Counted from the stretch's first letter, positions 15,369-24,885 are shown. The stretch is 43,803 nt of DNA from Oscillospiraceae bacterium (GCA_015065615.1 SVPY01000022.1:1-43803); one strand, 5' to 3'. Numbers and translations are program-made. The notes: generated by a model from the sequence alone, not told the origin.

Positions 15369-17669
15369 TTATGCTTTAATATAAACTGTGTTTGCGCCTT
15401 CTGTGAGGAGATATTCTTTTTCTTTATATTTAACTGTAAGTTTTATATCCTTTGGCACAAACACGTCAGCCTTAATAAAGCCTTCGTATTTAGTGTAGGC
15501 GGCTTTAATTTCGCCCTTAGGTGTTATTACACTACCGTTTGCGCTGGTTACTTCGTTGTTTTCAAAGTTAGGAATCTGGAAAAGTGCTTCCTTATAGCCT
15601 TCTTTTAAAGGTCTTATACCTAAAATATACATAGGTAAAAGGTAAGCAGGAGAAGCTGACCAGCCGTGGCAAGCGGTGTTATTAGCACCGTTTCTTCTTA
15701 ATTCCGGAAGTGTAGGCAGGTGGGCAAACTCGCCCCATACCTCAGTTAAATACTTGAGACCTTCGCTATATAAACCCTTAACGAACATTGTTCTTGCGGT
15801 TACTGTAGCACCGTACATTGTAGCGGCAGGAAGAATTTTATTTAAATCGGGCTCGCCGTTTTCGTTCTCCTGGTTTTCACCAATCGGAATAGCATCAAGC
15901 ATTTTTTTGTCAGTAATATTATTAAAGAGCTCTTTGTAATTTTCGCTGCCCTTTATATTACCTAAAACAGCATAGGATGTTGCTGCCTGAGTGGTAAGCT
16001 TGCTGCAGCTTGTATCGCGGTAAACTTTTTTCTCCTTATCGAAGAATATTTCGTGGCTTACCTCTCTCATTTTCTCTACAGCCACAAGAATTTCGGGAGT
16101 GATAATATCATTAAAGAAATCAAACTCCTTCATTCTGTCCACTATAAAAGCAAAGTATCCGCAATACTTAACGTTTTCTCCTTCGGGCTCACTGTAGCCC
16201 CAATCCCAGTAGTTACTGCAACCTTTATAATTGGTATCAAATACGCCTCTTCCATTTATATTGGAAACTGCGTAAGCGATAAGCTTTTTAACAGTTTCTT
16301 TCAAAGGCAAAAGATTTTCTTCGTCGCCTGTATAAAGAAGGTAATCGGTAACCATTTCAAGGTACATTAAGTTATATGAGAGCATTAAAAGCCAATTGGG
16401 CTTTACGTTACTGGAGTTATAGCCGCCCAGAGCACCGCATTCGGTCTGACCCATAGCGTGCTCGTAGAGTGTTGTAAGAAGCAAGCCTTTATCGAAAGTA
16501 CTGTAATAGTTACCCATGCAGTCAAAGTAAGCATCGCCAAGCCACAAAACTCTCTCACGGTTTACGCAGTCGGTAAAACCATCGATAGTGCATACCTGCT
16601 GAGTTCTTACGCTAACGTCGAAAATATCATTAAGGAGCTTATTATCTGCAAAGAAGCTCTTTTTCTCCTCGTAGGGGTAAACTTCTTTTGTGGCTGTTAC
16701 GCTTAAAATCTTGCAGCCCTTTGAAGCATCCACAAGCACGTACACAAAACCGCGGGGGAATAATACTTCGGCTTCGCCCTTACCCTTTTCTACAAGGAAT
16801 CTATCAGCATATTTTGACCATCTATCAGGTTTTACGAAGCCTTCAGGAGTAAGCTGATCGTCGTATGCTACTATAATTTCGCTATCCTCTTCGCATTCAT
16901 ACGCTATTTTTACGGTACCGGAAATGGTCTTTTCAAATTTATAGAGGGAATAGTTGCCGTCAGCTTCTGCTTCGTCCCTTACTCTGCCGAAGATTTTATG
17001 AGTAAAATGATCATCTTCCACAGGCATATCCTTGAAAGTACCAGCCTTCATAAGCTCGCCTTTTTCGGTAAGATATGAGAAAAGCTTCATTGTACGCTGG
17101 CGGTAATTTTTGTGAACGTCATTTTCGGATTCTGCCTTAAATAAAACCAAAGCATTTTCCCAAGCGCTATCGTCAAAATCGGGATTCATAAAACCTATGG
17201 GGAATTTTTTCATATCAATATCTTCTACGAAATCAAAATGAGAAAAAATTCTGCCGTCTGTTATAAAAGCATCAAGGAATTTTGCCTTCCAGGATTCATC
17301 TGTGATGATTTTTTCAGCTTTAGTATCTATTTCGCACCAAAAAGCCTTATCACCCTTTCTGTGGCCTGCACATTCTTTGCCCAAATGATGAACCAACACC
17401 GCAATAGTGTGTTCACCTTTATTGAGGGCAATTTCAAGCTTATCGTATTCAGCGTGGCTTTCATGCCTCCTTACAGGACCACGATGGATAAAACTGCCGT
17501 CGATATATAAATTATAATATGTATCACCGAAAATCTTAATTTCAGCAATTTCGTCTTCGGTGTTAAATTTCTTTCTGAACAAAACGTAAACGTCGATATC
17601 TCTTTCGGCTTTTGCCCATATTACTTTAGCGGAAATTTCTTCTTTTTTGAAAATACCGGGAAGTTTCAT
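15369..17669 (-). CDS. GH78-type alpha-L-rhamnosidase-like enzyme
   Basis: A 766-residue cytoplasmic protein. The N-terminal part is beta-sandwich, and the (alpha/alpha)6 barrel begins near 350. The motif DCVNRERVLWLGDAYFD corresponds to DCPxRxERxGWTGDA of GH78, which carries catalytic acidic residues. CHGWSASPAYLLPMYILGIRP is the conserved late barrel motif, and the C-terminal beta domain ends in TVYIKA. GH78 enzymes release terminal alpha-L-rhamnose. NRERVLWL departs from the usual DERLGW, so another substrate is possible. I chose ATG 17669 (MKLPGIF), 8 nt after AAAAGG. The upstream in-frame GTG overlaps that ribosome site. It is the third gene of an operon with the TIM-barrel protein and GH2. 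Confidence 0.85.
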   Translation of the reverse strand: MKLPGIFKKEEISAKVIWAKAERDIDVYVLFRKKFNTEDEIAEIKIFGDTYYNLYIDGSFIHRGPVRRHESHAEYDKLEIALNKGEHTIAVLVHHLGKECAGHRKGDKAFWCEIDTKAEKIITDESWKAKFLDAFITDGRIFSHFDFVEDIDMKKFPIGFMNPDFDDSAWENALVLFKAESENDVHKNYRQRTMKLFSYLTEKGELMKAGTFKDMPVEDDHFTHKIFGRVRDEAEADGNYSLYKFEKTISGTVKIAYECEEDSEIIVAYDDQLTPEGFVKPDRWSKYADRFLVEKGKGEAEVLFPRGFVYVLVDASKGCKILSVTATKEVYPYEEKKSFFADNKLLNDIFDVSVRTQQVCTIDGFTDCVNRERVLWLGDAYFDCMGNYYSTFDKGLLLTTLYEHAMGQTECGALGGYNSSNVKPNWLLMLSYNLMYLEMVTDYLLYTGDEENLLPLKETVKKLIAYAVSNINGRGVFDTNYKGCSNYWDWGYSEPEGENVKYCGYFAFIVDRMKEFDFFNDIITPEILVAVEKMREVSHEIFFDKEKKVYRDTSCSKLTTQAATSYAVLGNIKGSENYKELFNNITDKKMLDAIPIGENQENENGEPDLNKILPAATMYGATVTARTMFVKGLYSEGLKYLTEVWGEFAHLPTLPELRRNGANNTACHGWSASPAYLLPMYILGIRPLKEGYKEALFQIPNFENNEVTSANGSVITPKGEIKAAYTKYEGFIKADVFVPKDIKLTVKYKEKEYLLTEGANTVYIKA

Positions 17670-17687
17670 AACGATCACCTTTTCCTT

Positions 17688-19604
17688 TTATGTTTTTACT
17701 TCAAAAGCCATAAAGCCGTAGGGTTCAACGTAATTAACGGTAACCTTGTCTCCTTCAAGCTTACCTTCACAGCCTATAAATCTAATGCTTTTATATTCTT
17801 TAGCTAAATTGAATTCGATATCAAAAGCATCGTCTATAAAGGGGTTGATAACCGAAACTGTAAGCTTAGTTTTATCCCCGTTTTCAAGAACGACCATATA
17901 TAAATCGGGATTTTTTGAAACGGTTTTAACTGCCATTTTTTTGCCGCTTACATACTCTATTGCATCGGTAAGCTGCTTTTTGCGGTAATAGTTTGAAAAA
18001 TAATTCGCACTTAAATTCACGTCTTTATAACTTTCGTTCATTAAGCTTACCGAGATAACGAAGAATTTCTGTCCCTTTTCGTTCTCATAGCGGTAAGAGC
18101 CGACACTGTTACCGGGTAAAAGATAAGTTTCAACCTCCGCCTTTTCACTGCACTTTACTTTAAAAAGTTCTGTATTACCGAAATTATAGGTACTGCTATC
18201 CTCTTTTACAAAATATTCCGATGAAAAGCTTGACGCCTCTGCACTTATTAAGCCTACGTCTATTCCCTTTTCGCTTAAATTCTTGGCCGCGGATATATCA
18301 AGAATAGCTCCGTTTTTTAAATCTTCCTCTGTTACATAGTAAGCGTTTTCACCCATAATAAATACGGGAGACTCCGTATTATCGTAGTTAGTGGGAATAG
18401 CGTTATCGGTTAAAATTCTTTTTGCGTTGCGGCTGTTTTCCATTTGACTGCAAAGATATGAGCTTACGCCTTCGGGTGTTTCATCGGGCAGATGCCAGTT
18501 TTCGGTTTTAGCCATAACATCAATAACGCGCAAACCTAATGCTTTTTTATCTTTTACAACTTCTTTTAATTCTTCTCTTATTTTAGTATTTCTGATATGG
18601 CGGTCGGTGTAACCCGTCTCGTAGCCGAAGGGGTAGCTATAGTCGTACATATATTTTAATATGCCGTCCATCTCGTTTGTGGAGATTAAAGCCAAATCGA
18701 AAAGTTCAAGCTGGCGGGCAGGCACTATGTAACGGGGTCTTGGGTAAACGTCGCCCTCAGAGAAAAACTCAATATCAACGTCTTTGCACCAATTTGCCTG
18801 AGCGCGGTTAGCTTCAACAGCCATTGAAACCTTGGGGTTATGGTAAGCAGCACCGATAGAGCGAAGGAACAATGGATTATCACCGCCTAAAGCCTTTGCG
18901 ATTTCGATACAGTTAGTACCTTCAAAATCCCATGTATCCCAGCAAGCGCAAATACTCATTCTGATATCGGGGTTAACTTCGTTAAGAGCAGAGCGCATTT
19001 CCTTGGAAAAATTAATCAAGGTTTCGCCCTGTAATTTAAGCCATTCTGTGCGGTAGAAATTTTTGCCGCCTGAGAAAATTTTCTTTTCAAGCTCTTCTTT
19101 TGGGATAACTTCGCCTATTCTTTTGTAATACTCCTGAAGATGCTTTTCACAAACGCAGCCCATACGGTAATTGCGGTAATTAAGGCGGTAGTCGTCATCA
19201 AACATAATTAAATCCGGCTCCATTTTGGCTACAAGCTTCAGATTTTTCTTAAAGACCTCGATTACGTTTTTATCCATAGGACAAATGGAGTTTTCGTTAA
19301 CTTTATTAATACCCTGAATCTTCGTGTACATACTGAGGTCTACTTTATCACCTGTTTCGTGAAGCAGAGCATCGCCGTGACCGAATGAGATAAGCCAAAT
19401 TCCCACTTCAAAGCCCTGCTCTTTAAAATACTGAACCTTCCATTTATTTTCCTCGGAATAAAACACTTCACAAGGATTAAAAAGGTAGCTCAGACCCGTG
19501 ATAAAAACTCTATCCACCTTACATTCTTTAAAATTTTTAACGATATCGTCAATATTCTCTCTTGTAATGGTGTGAAACATAATGGGAACGGATAATTTAT
19601 ACAT
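17688..19604 (-). CDS. Unassigned TIM-barrel glycosidase-like protein
   Basis: I cannot assign this 638-residue protein to a numbered family. The first ~340 residues look like a TIM barrel: strands such as VDRVFITGLSY, EVGIWLISFG, PDLIMFDDDYR and DIRMSICACWDTWD, the last two strand ends offering acidic residues (DDD near 135; D in WDTWD). DIEFFSEGDVYPRPR contributes E/D late in the barrel. The C-terminal ~200 residues are beta-rich, ending with a typical glycosidase C-terminal beta domain (NYVEPYGFMAFEVK). There is no signal peptide. It lies between GH2 (12-nt gap) and GH78 genes in one operon, with the RBS AAAGGAG. A glycosidase of a GH42/GH-A-like or undescribed family is the best guess. 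Confidence 0.6.
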   Translation of the reverse strand: MYKLSVPIMFHTITRENIDDIVKNFKECKVDRVFITGLSYLFNPCEVFYSEENKWKVQYFKEQGFEVGIWLISFGHGDALLHETGDKVDLSMYTKIQGINKVNENSICPMDKNVIEVFKKNLKLVAKMEPDLIMFDDDYRLNYRNYRMGCVCEKHLQEYYKRIGEVIPKEELEKKIFSGGKNFYRTEWLKLQGETLINFSKEMRSALNEVNPDIRMSICACWDTWDFEGTNCIEIAKALGGDNPLFLRSIGAAYHNPKVSMAVEANRAQANWCKDVDIEFFSEGDVYPRPRYIVPARQLELFDLALISTNEMDGILKYMYDYSYPFGYETGYTDRHIRNTKIREELKEVVKDKKALGLRVIDVMAKTENWHLPDETPEGVSSYLCSQMENSRNAKRILTDNAIPTNYDNTESPVFIMGENAYYVTEEDLKNGAILDISAAKNLSEKGIDVGLISAEASSFSSEYFVKEDSSTYNFGNTELFKVKCSEKAEVETYLLPGNSVGSYRYENEKGQKFFVISVSLMNESYKDVNLSANYFSNYYRKKQLTDAIEYVSGKKMAVKTVSKNPDLYMVVLENGDKTKLTVSVINPFIDDAFDIEFNLAKEYKSIRFIGCEGKLEGDKVTVNYVEPYGFMAFEVKT

Positions 19605-19616
19605 AAAATTTCTCCT

Positions 19617-22232
19617 TTATTTTAAACTTTTTTCGAGTTTTTCCCTCGTATTCTCCGCTTTGGGGCTGAATTTATCTGACATAACGTAGTTAACAAGACT
19701 TCTTAAAATGTATTCAAGATTAAAATTATAATCTCTTAAGCCGTGATTAAAGCTGCAGACCAAAACTTTACCTTTACTGAGTTTGAATTCAAATAAGTAG
19801 CAGTATTTTTTAAGGTTCAAGTCCATTCCGTAAAGAATGGGATCAGCATTTAAACCAAGATTTTCAATATCTATTGAAGGCGCCATCTCAACTGCATCGA
19901 ATAAATCAAGCTTCCATGCGTCTTTATAGGGAAGGAAATCAAGAGCGGGGTGATTTTCCGGAATGCCCGCGACCTGCATATTATTCGTATGGTTTAAATA
20001 CCAGATATTACCGATATCCCACCAAGGCGACTTGAAGCTGTTGTTTTTAACTGTAGCTTTAAAGGTATCGTCATTTGCTAAAAGGAGCATACTTGCGCCG
20101 TTTTCAACCGCTTTGAGCATTCCTCCGTATATATTATCCGTCACTATTATTTCATTTTTACCTATGGGCTGGTCAATGGTAAAATACTGATGACGTACGT
20201 TTTGCGAAGCAAAAATATGACGGGAAAGATAATGTATAAAAATATCCTTTTCAGTATTAATCTTAACCTCGGGAATAGCGAAGAATTCCCACCTGTTTTC
20301 AATTTTCTTTTCACTGAAAGTGAATTTTGCTTTTAATGTATATTCTTTTTCGGTTTCGCCTGAGGGTAAGTCCAATTCCCAAGTCAAAACGTCTTTTATG
20401 CCGTGGGACTCAAACTCAAGCTCTTTGGTAATTTTAGCGCCGAAGGAGGTTTCGGCTTCGAATATACCTTTTATTTTTTCGTCGCTGCCGTATTTTGAAA
20501 GCTTGAAATTGAATTTTGCCTTCTCCCCTGCCTTGAAGCAGAGGTTTTCAATATCCAAAAGAAGCACCGACTGGCTGTTTATTTTCTTAAATTCCTCGGC
20601 GGTAAACGCCTTATCTTCATAAAATTGGTTTAATAAACCTTGAGTGGTATCGTAATAATCGGTAAGAGTCCAAACGTGGTAGCCTGCAAATAAAGGAGAA
20701 AGACGGGTTTTTTCGATATTTAATTTATGGCACAGTTTCTGAAGCTTAAAAGAGTTATTTAAAGCCTTATTATATAATTCTTTATTTTCGCTGTTTACAA
20801 GCTTCTTAAGATTTTCGATTTTAGTGTGCTTTATAACTGCTTTTTCATATTTCGGCGCATCATTTATGTTGGGCATTGTAGTGTAGTTACCCATTTCGTG
20901 AACTATCTGAGGCTTTAAGCAGTTATCTCTTGTAAACATATCCGCCATCTCTCTGTAGGGAAGATAATCGGTATATTCTGCAGGGCAGATACTTGCATAT
21001 TCCTGATATTTACTTACATCCAATGAAGTAAAATTGCCGTCCGTTGATGAAGTTAATCTATAGGGGTCAAGTTCTTTTTCTATTTTATAAAGTTCCTCCT
21101 CAAAGAAATAGCCCCACTCCAACTCGTTGCCGCCGCACCAAAGCGCTATACACGGGTGGTGGCGGTAGGCTTTTATTAATTCTCTCCACTCGTTTGCAAA
21201 AAAGTTTTTATGCTCCTCTTTAAGCCTTTCACGTGGGACGTTGGCAAAACAAAGCTCAGGCTGAATCAATAAACCAAGTTTATCGCAGGCATTTAAATAA
21301 GCTTCATAAGGGAAATGGCTGTGATGGCGCACAAAGTTAAAACCGTATTCTTTGGCTCTTTTAATGGCGCTGTAATAGAATTCCTGATTTTCGGCATCGG
21401 GCACACCCAAGGGATAAACGAAATCGTCGCCATAGCCCAGCATATAATAGGGCTTGCCGTTTAAATAAAATTCATTTCCTTTAGCTTCCAATGATTTAAA
21501 GCCTGTTTTAAAATTAAAGTTTTCACTTTTATCTTCGTAAAAAGCGGTAATTTTAACGTCGTAAAGAGCAGGGTCTTCGGGGCTCCAGAGCTTGAATTTT
21601 TCTAAGGGCATAGTAAATTTCAGCTCGTTATCGCCCTTTGAAGTGTCAAAATCAAACTCAGCCGAATATATCTTTTCGCCCTCTGATAAAAACTCCGCTA
21701 AAAATCTGCCTCTTACGCTGTCAAAAGCCTTATAACCGATAATTGCAAAGGCTTTATTTCCCTCTATATTTATCGGCGTATAAATTGAATTCACCTTTAT
21801 TTTACCGCTTATTTCAAGGTAAATATTTTCGTATATACCCGAAATTTTAAGAGGATTAATTTTAAAAAGGTCAGCGTTCGATATTTCGGGGAATTTATCT
21901 TGGTTTGAAGCTTTAATAATAAGCTCGTTTTCTCCGCTTTCGATAAAATTCGTTATATCCGCCTTAAAAGGAGCCTGATAACCTGAATGCGAAACAATAT
22001 TTTTTCCGTTTAAAATAATTTCGCTCTCTCTGTAAATTCCGTCACAGCAAATCTCGGTGTATTTACTCTCATCTTCTTTATTTATTGTAAAATTCTTTTC
22101 ATAAGTAAGAAGCCCCATAAAATTTTCAAGACCTTCGGTCTCGTTCCATGAGCCCGGCACTTTTACTTTATATGCTTTTTCGTTATTTTCTTTGTAAACA
22201 TCCCATAAGCCGTTTAAGTTTAAAGCTTTCAT
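19617..22232 (-). CDS. GH2 family glycoside hydrolase
   Basis: An 871-residue cytoplasmic GH2 enzyme. It has an N-terminal jelly-roll sugar-binding domain (LNGLWDVYKE.., PGSWNE), an Ig-like domain, and a TIM barrel starting ~300 (FYLNGKPYYMLGYG, FNFVRHHSHFP). The acid/base Glu is in WCGGNELEWGY and the nucleophile Glu in IVHEMGNYT. Extra C-terminal beta domains follow. GH2 covers beta-galactosidase, beta-mannosidase, beta-glucuronidase and others, so specificity is open. The open frame runs on to 22499, but the real start is ATG 22232 (MKALNLNGLW) after GGAGGGTG. The upstream extension crosses the promoters and is hydrophobic by chance. It is the first gene of a three-gene operon. Confidence 0.88.
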   Translation of the reverse strand: MKALNLNGLWDVYKENNEKAYKVKVPGSWNETEGLENFMGLLTYEKNFTINKEDESKYTEICCDGIYRESEIILNGKNIVSHSGYQAPFKADITNFIESGENELIIKASNQDKFPEISNADLFKINPLKISGIYENIYLEISGKIKVNSIYTPINIEGNKAFAIIGYKAFDSVRGRFLAEFLSEGEKIYSAEFDFDTSKGDNELKFTMPLEKFKLWSPEDPALYDVKITAFYEDKSENFNFKTGFKSLEAKGNEFYLNGKPYYMLGYGDDFVYPLGVPDAENQEFYYSAIKRAKEYGFNFVRHHSHFPYEAYLNACDKLGLLIQPELCFANVPRERLKEEHKNFFANEWRELIKAYRHHPCIALWCGGNELEWGYFFEEELYKIEKELDPYRLTSSTDGNFTSLDVSKYQEYASICPAEYTDYLPYREMADMFTRDNCLKPQIVHEMGNYTTMPNINDAPKYEKAVIKHTKIENLKKLVNSENKELYNKALNNSFKLQKLCHKLNIEKTRLSPLFAGYHVWTLTDYYDTTQGLLNQFYEDKAFTAEEFKKINSQSVLLLDIENLCFKAGEKAKFNFKLSKYGSDEKIKGIFEAETSFGAKITKELEFESHGIKDVLTWELDLPSGETEKEYTLKAKFTFSEKKIENRWEFFAIPEVKINTEKDIFIHYLSRHIFASQNVRHQYFTIDQPIGKNEIIVTDNIYGGMLKAVENGASMLLLANDDTFKATVKNNSFKSPWWDIGNIWYLNHTNNMQVAGIPENHPALDFLPYKDAWKLDLFDAVEMAPSIDIENLGLNADPILYGMDLNLKKYCYLFEFKLSKGKVLVCSFNHGLRDYNFNLEYILRSLVNYVMSDKFSPKAENTREKLEKSLK

Positions 22233-22263
22233 AACACCCTCCAAGCTATGTTTATTTAAGCCT

Positions 22264-22292
22264 ATTTTATTATAACAACAAATTAAAATCAA
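22264..22292 (-). promoter_or_regulatory. Promoter of the GH2-TIM-GH78 operon
   Basis: On the minus strand: TTGATT (22292-22287), 17 bp, TAAAAT (22269-22264). It stands back to back with the plus-strand promoter at 22301-22329; the two -35 boxes are only 8 bp apart. Confidence 0.6.
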
Positions 22293-22300
22293 CCATATTT

Positions 22301-22329
22301 TTGACTTTACAGCGTTGATATGATAAAAT
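22301..22329 (+). promoter_or_regulatory. Promoter of the leucine-rich-repeat gene
   Basis: TTGACT (22301-22306), 17 bp, TAAAAT (22324-22329). The RBS AAGAAGG follows, then the TTG start at 22363. Confidence 0.65.
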
Positions 22330-22362
22330 ATAATTACCACGAAAATAAAGAAGGCGAATAAA

Positions 22363-23310
22363 TTGAATACACAAACAAAGGGTTTAGACAAAATTTTAGC
22401 TTTTATGAACAGCAAAGATGAAAACGGCATAACAAACCTTGAAAAAGCCGAGAAAAACGCTAAGGTTATACGCCGTATAAAAAGTACCGACCCCAACAAA
22501 AGCTACGAAGAGAGCACTAAAAAAGAAACGGAGTATCCCATCGGCGTTATTGTGGAAAATAATAAGCTGATAGGCTTCGGTATTTATATTTTTAACGAGG
22601 ACATTTACCCCCTTCAAAGCTTCGAGATCTATTTAAGAAATTGCGGTCTTACGGGCAAATTGGACTTGGACGGCTGTGACGATATGCTGTTTCTCGATCT
22701 TTATAACAACTGCATTGATGAAGTAAATTTAGGCAGTATGAAATCCATGCGTATTTTGGGGCTTCAGAACAATAAGATAAAAGAAATTGACCCGAAGCTT
22801 TTACCCTCCTGCCTTGGAATCGACATCGGTAAGAATCAGCTTAAAGAAATTTGCGTCCGTGAAAATAAAGAGCTTGTGGAGCTTTATATAAACGATAATA
22901 ATATTGAAACAATCGATATTTCCGAAAATAAAAATCTCAAGTATTTTTACTGCCACAACAACAATATAAAAAAGCTTGATACCGGAAAAAACAAACTTTT
23001 AAGGCATCTTAATGCAGAAAATAACCCTATGACGGAAATATATTCTCTGGCACCTCAAAGGGATGAAGTTCTGCCCCTTACCTTAAAAGCTGAAGAGGGC
23101 GGCTTCGTAGGTCTTAAATTCAATCCCGTTTATAATGCTCAGTGGAAAGAAACAGGTGAGTGGCAGCAAAGCTACAGCGCATACCCCAAAGAAGGCTACA
23201 AATTTGCAGGTTGGTTTAATGAGGACGGGTCCCTTTTCTGTAAGGATGAAAAATATATTGATACCTACGGCGCCTCAAGAGTATTAAAGGCAGCCTTCGA
23301 AAAAATATAA
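22363..23310 (+). CDS. Intracellular leucine-rich-repeat protein with InlB-repeat-like C-terminus
   Basis: A 315-residue protein beginning with TTG (RBS AAGAAGG 8 nt upstream; no better start nearby). Residues ~85-225 form six or seven LRRs of about 20-22 residues (MLFLDLYNNCIDEVNL, MRILGLQNNKIKEID, LVELYINDNNIETIDI, LKYFYCHNNNIKKLD). The last ~70 residues resemble the InlB/Listeria-Bacteroides repeat (PKEGYKFAGWFNEDGS), normally found in exported proteins. Yet no signal peptide or membrane helix is seen; the N-terminus is charged (LDKILAFMNSKDENG). Function is unknown, and a protein-binding role is an inference. It is transcribed divergently from the GH2 operon. No clear terminator follows. 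Confidence 0.75.
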   Translation: MNTQTKGLDKILAFMNSKDENGITNLEKAEKNAKVIRRIKSTDPNKSYEESTKKETEYPIGVIVENNKLIGFGIYIFNEDIYPLQSFEIYLRNCGLTGKLDLDGCDDMLFLDLYNNCIDEVNLGSMKSMRILGLQNNKIKEIDPKLLPSCLGIDIGKNQLKEICVRENKELVELYINDNNIETIDISENKNLKYFYCHNNNIKKLDTGKNKLLRHLNAENNPMTEIYSLAPQRDEVLPLTLKAEEGGFVGLKFNPVYNAQWKETGEWQQSYSAYPKEGYKFAGWFNEDGSLFCKDEKYIDTYGASRVLKAAFEKI

Positions 23311-23402
23311 TTCCACTTAAATTAAATATAATTGATAATGCGCTTATAAATTAATACAGCCATTATTTATTAGCTTAACTTACACCAAAAGGAGGTAAAA
23401 AC

Positions 23403-24140
23403 GTGCAGAACTACGAGCAGAGAATTGAAAAATTAAAGGAACTTATAAATAAAAGCGAAAAGATAGTATTCTTCGGCGGCGCGGGAGTTTCAACAGAGAG
23501 CGGTGTGAAAGATTACCGCAGTGAGGACGGCTTATATAACACTGTAAAAGAATTCGGTGTAAGACCCGAGACTATACTCTCCCACAGCTTCTTTATAAAA
23601 AATCCCGATATCTTCTACGATTTTTACCGCAAATATTTTTTGCAGGAAAATATTAAGCCCAACGCCGCCCACTACGCCTTAAGCGACCTTGAAAAAATGG
23701 GCAATTTAAGCGCTGTAATCACTCAGAACATTGACGGTCTGCACCAGCTTGCAGGCAGCGAGAAGGTTTTTGAAATTCACGGCACGGCAAAAGTTCACTA
23801 CTGTATGGGTTGCGGCGAAAAATATGATAAGTATAAAATTTTAAATGAAAAGGTTCCCATCTGCGACAAATGCGGAGATATCATACGCCCAAAGGTAACT
23901 TTATACGAAGAAGCTCTTGACGACGAGGTAACAGAGGGCGCTATAGAAGCTATTTTAAACGCAGACCTCTTAATTATAGGCGGCACAAGCTTAACCGTTT
24001 ACCCTGCGGCGGCGTTTATAAGGTACTATAAAGGCAAAAACATAGTGCTTATCAACCGCTCGGAAACACCTCTTGATTATAAAATGAGCCTTATTTTCCA
24101 CGAAAGTATAGGCAGAGTTTTAACGGACGCCCTTAAATAA
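23403..24140 (+). CDS. NAD-dependent protein deacylase (sirtuin, Sir2/CobB family)
   Basis: A 245-residue sirtuin. It has the NAD motif GAGVSTESG (residues ~26-34), the following DYRS, the core TQNIDGLHQLAG, and the catalytic His in EIHG. The zinc cysteines are in CMGC and CDKC, followed by IIRPKVTLYEE, IIGGTSLTVYPAA and LINRSETP. It removes acetyl or other acyl groups from protein lysines using NAD. The usual GIPDFRS reads GVKDYRS, with Pro changed to Lys. Start is GTG 23403, set by the excellent AAAGGAGG 8 nt upstream. It is in an operon with an alpha/beta hydrolase gene that begins one base after its stop. Confidence 0.94.
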   Translation: MQNYEQRIEKLKELINKSEKIVFFGGAGVSTESGVKDYRSEDGLYNTVKEFGVRPETILSHSFFIKNPDIFYDFYRKYFLQENIKPNAAHYALSDLEKMGNLSAVITQNIDGLHQLAGSEKVFEIHGTAKVHYCMGCGEKYDKYKILNEKVPICDKCGDIIRPKVTLYEEALDDEVTEGAIEAILNADLLIIGGTSLTVYPAAAFIRYYKGKNIVLINRSETPLDYKMSLIFHESIGRVLTDALK

Positions 24141-24141
24141 A

Positions 24142-24885
24142 ATGAAACACGAAGAATTTATAAGAATCAGAGAAAGCGGCACGGCAATTTTGTTCATTCA
24201 CGGAATAATCGGCACACCGCGCCAGTTTGATTTTTTAATTAAGGAGATTCCCGAAAATTACAGCATTTACAATATGCTTTTAAGCGGTCACGGTAAGGGT
24301 GTTAAAGATTTTTCAAAAACAAATATGAAAAACTGGGAAAAAGAAGTGAGCGAAGCCCTTGCTTTTTTGAGAAAAGACCACGGGAAAATCTATATATGCG
24401 CTCATTCTATGGGTACCCTTCTTGCCATTGACGAAACACTTTTGGATAAAAGCAAAATTGAAGGCTTATTATTACTGCAGATTCCTCTGTACGTAAAACT
24501 TGCGCCTAAAATGATAAAAGATATTTTTACCATTCTTTTCGGCAAAATTAAAGAAGGAAGCTCAGCTTACTACACGGGAAAATCTTACTCAATAGAAAAA
24601 GACAGAAGGCTGTGGCTCTATTTCGGGTGGCTCCCGCGGTATATTGAGCTGTTTATTAAAAAGAGAAAGGTGCGAAAATCACTTAATAAGCTTGATTATA
24701 GCTTGCTTTCAAAAACCCAGGCTTTTCAAAGCAGAAAAGACGAGCTTGTAAAACAAAGTTCCTATAAATACCTTACGGAGAAAACAGGAATAAAAACCTA
24801 TATTCTGAATTCATCGGGACATTTTCATTATGAGCTCGGAGATGAAACTTTGGTAAAAGAAAAATTTAATGAAATGATAAAATAA
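24142..24885 (+). CDS. Alpha/beta hydrolase (esterase/lipase-like)
   Basis: A 247-residue alpha/beta-hydrolase. The oxyanion-hole motif is FIHGIIGTPRQF (residues ~17-28), the nucleophile elbow AHSMGT (Ser ~93), and a late His in SSGHFHYE. The cap region includes a hydrophobic helix (MIKDIFTILFGKI). The layout resembles carboxylesterase or monoacylglycerol-lipase types acting on acyl esters. The actual substrate is unknown. Its ATG is one base after the sirtuin stop, so the two are translationally coupled and probably function together. A terminator starts at its stop codon. Confidence 0.8.
   Translation: MKHEEFIRIRESGTAILFIHGIIGTPRQFDFLIKEIPENYSIYNMLLSGHGKGVKDFSKTNMKNWEKEVSEALAFLRKDHGKIYICAHSMGTLLAIDETLLDKSKIEGLLLLQIPLYVKLAPKMIKDIFTILFGKIKEGSSAYYTGKSYSIEKDRRLWLYFGWLPRYIELFIKKRKVRKSLNKLDYSLLSKTQAFQSRKDELVKQSSYKYLTEKTGIKTYILNSSGHFHYELGDETLVKEKFNEMIK

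Noticed and set aside
22233-22499. N-terminal extension of the GH2 frame with an apparent membrane helix
   Set aside because: It crosses two promoters and the start of the divergent gene, has no ribosome site, and the internal ATG 22232 has GGAGGGTG.
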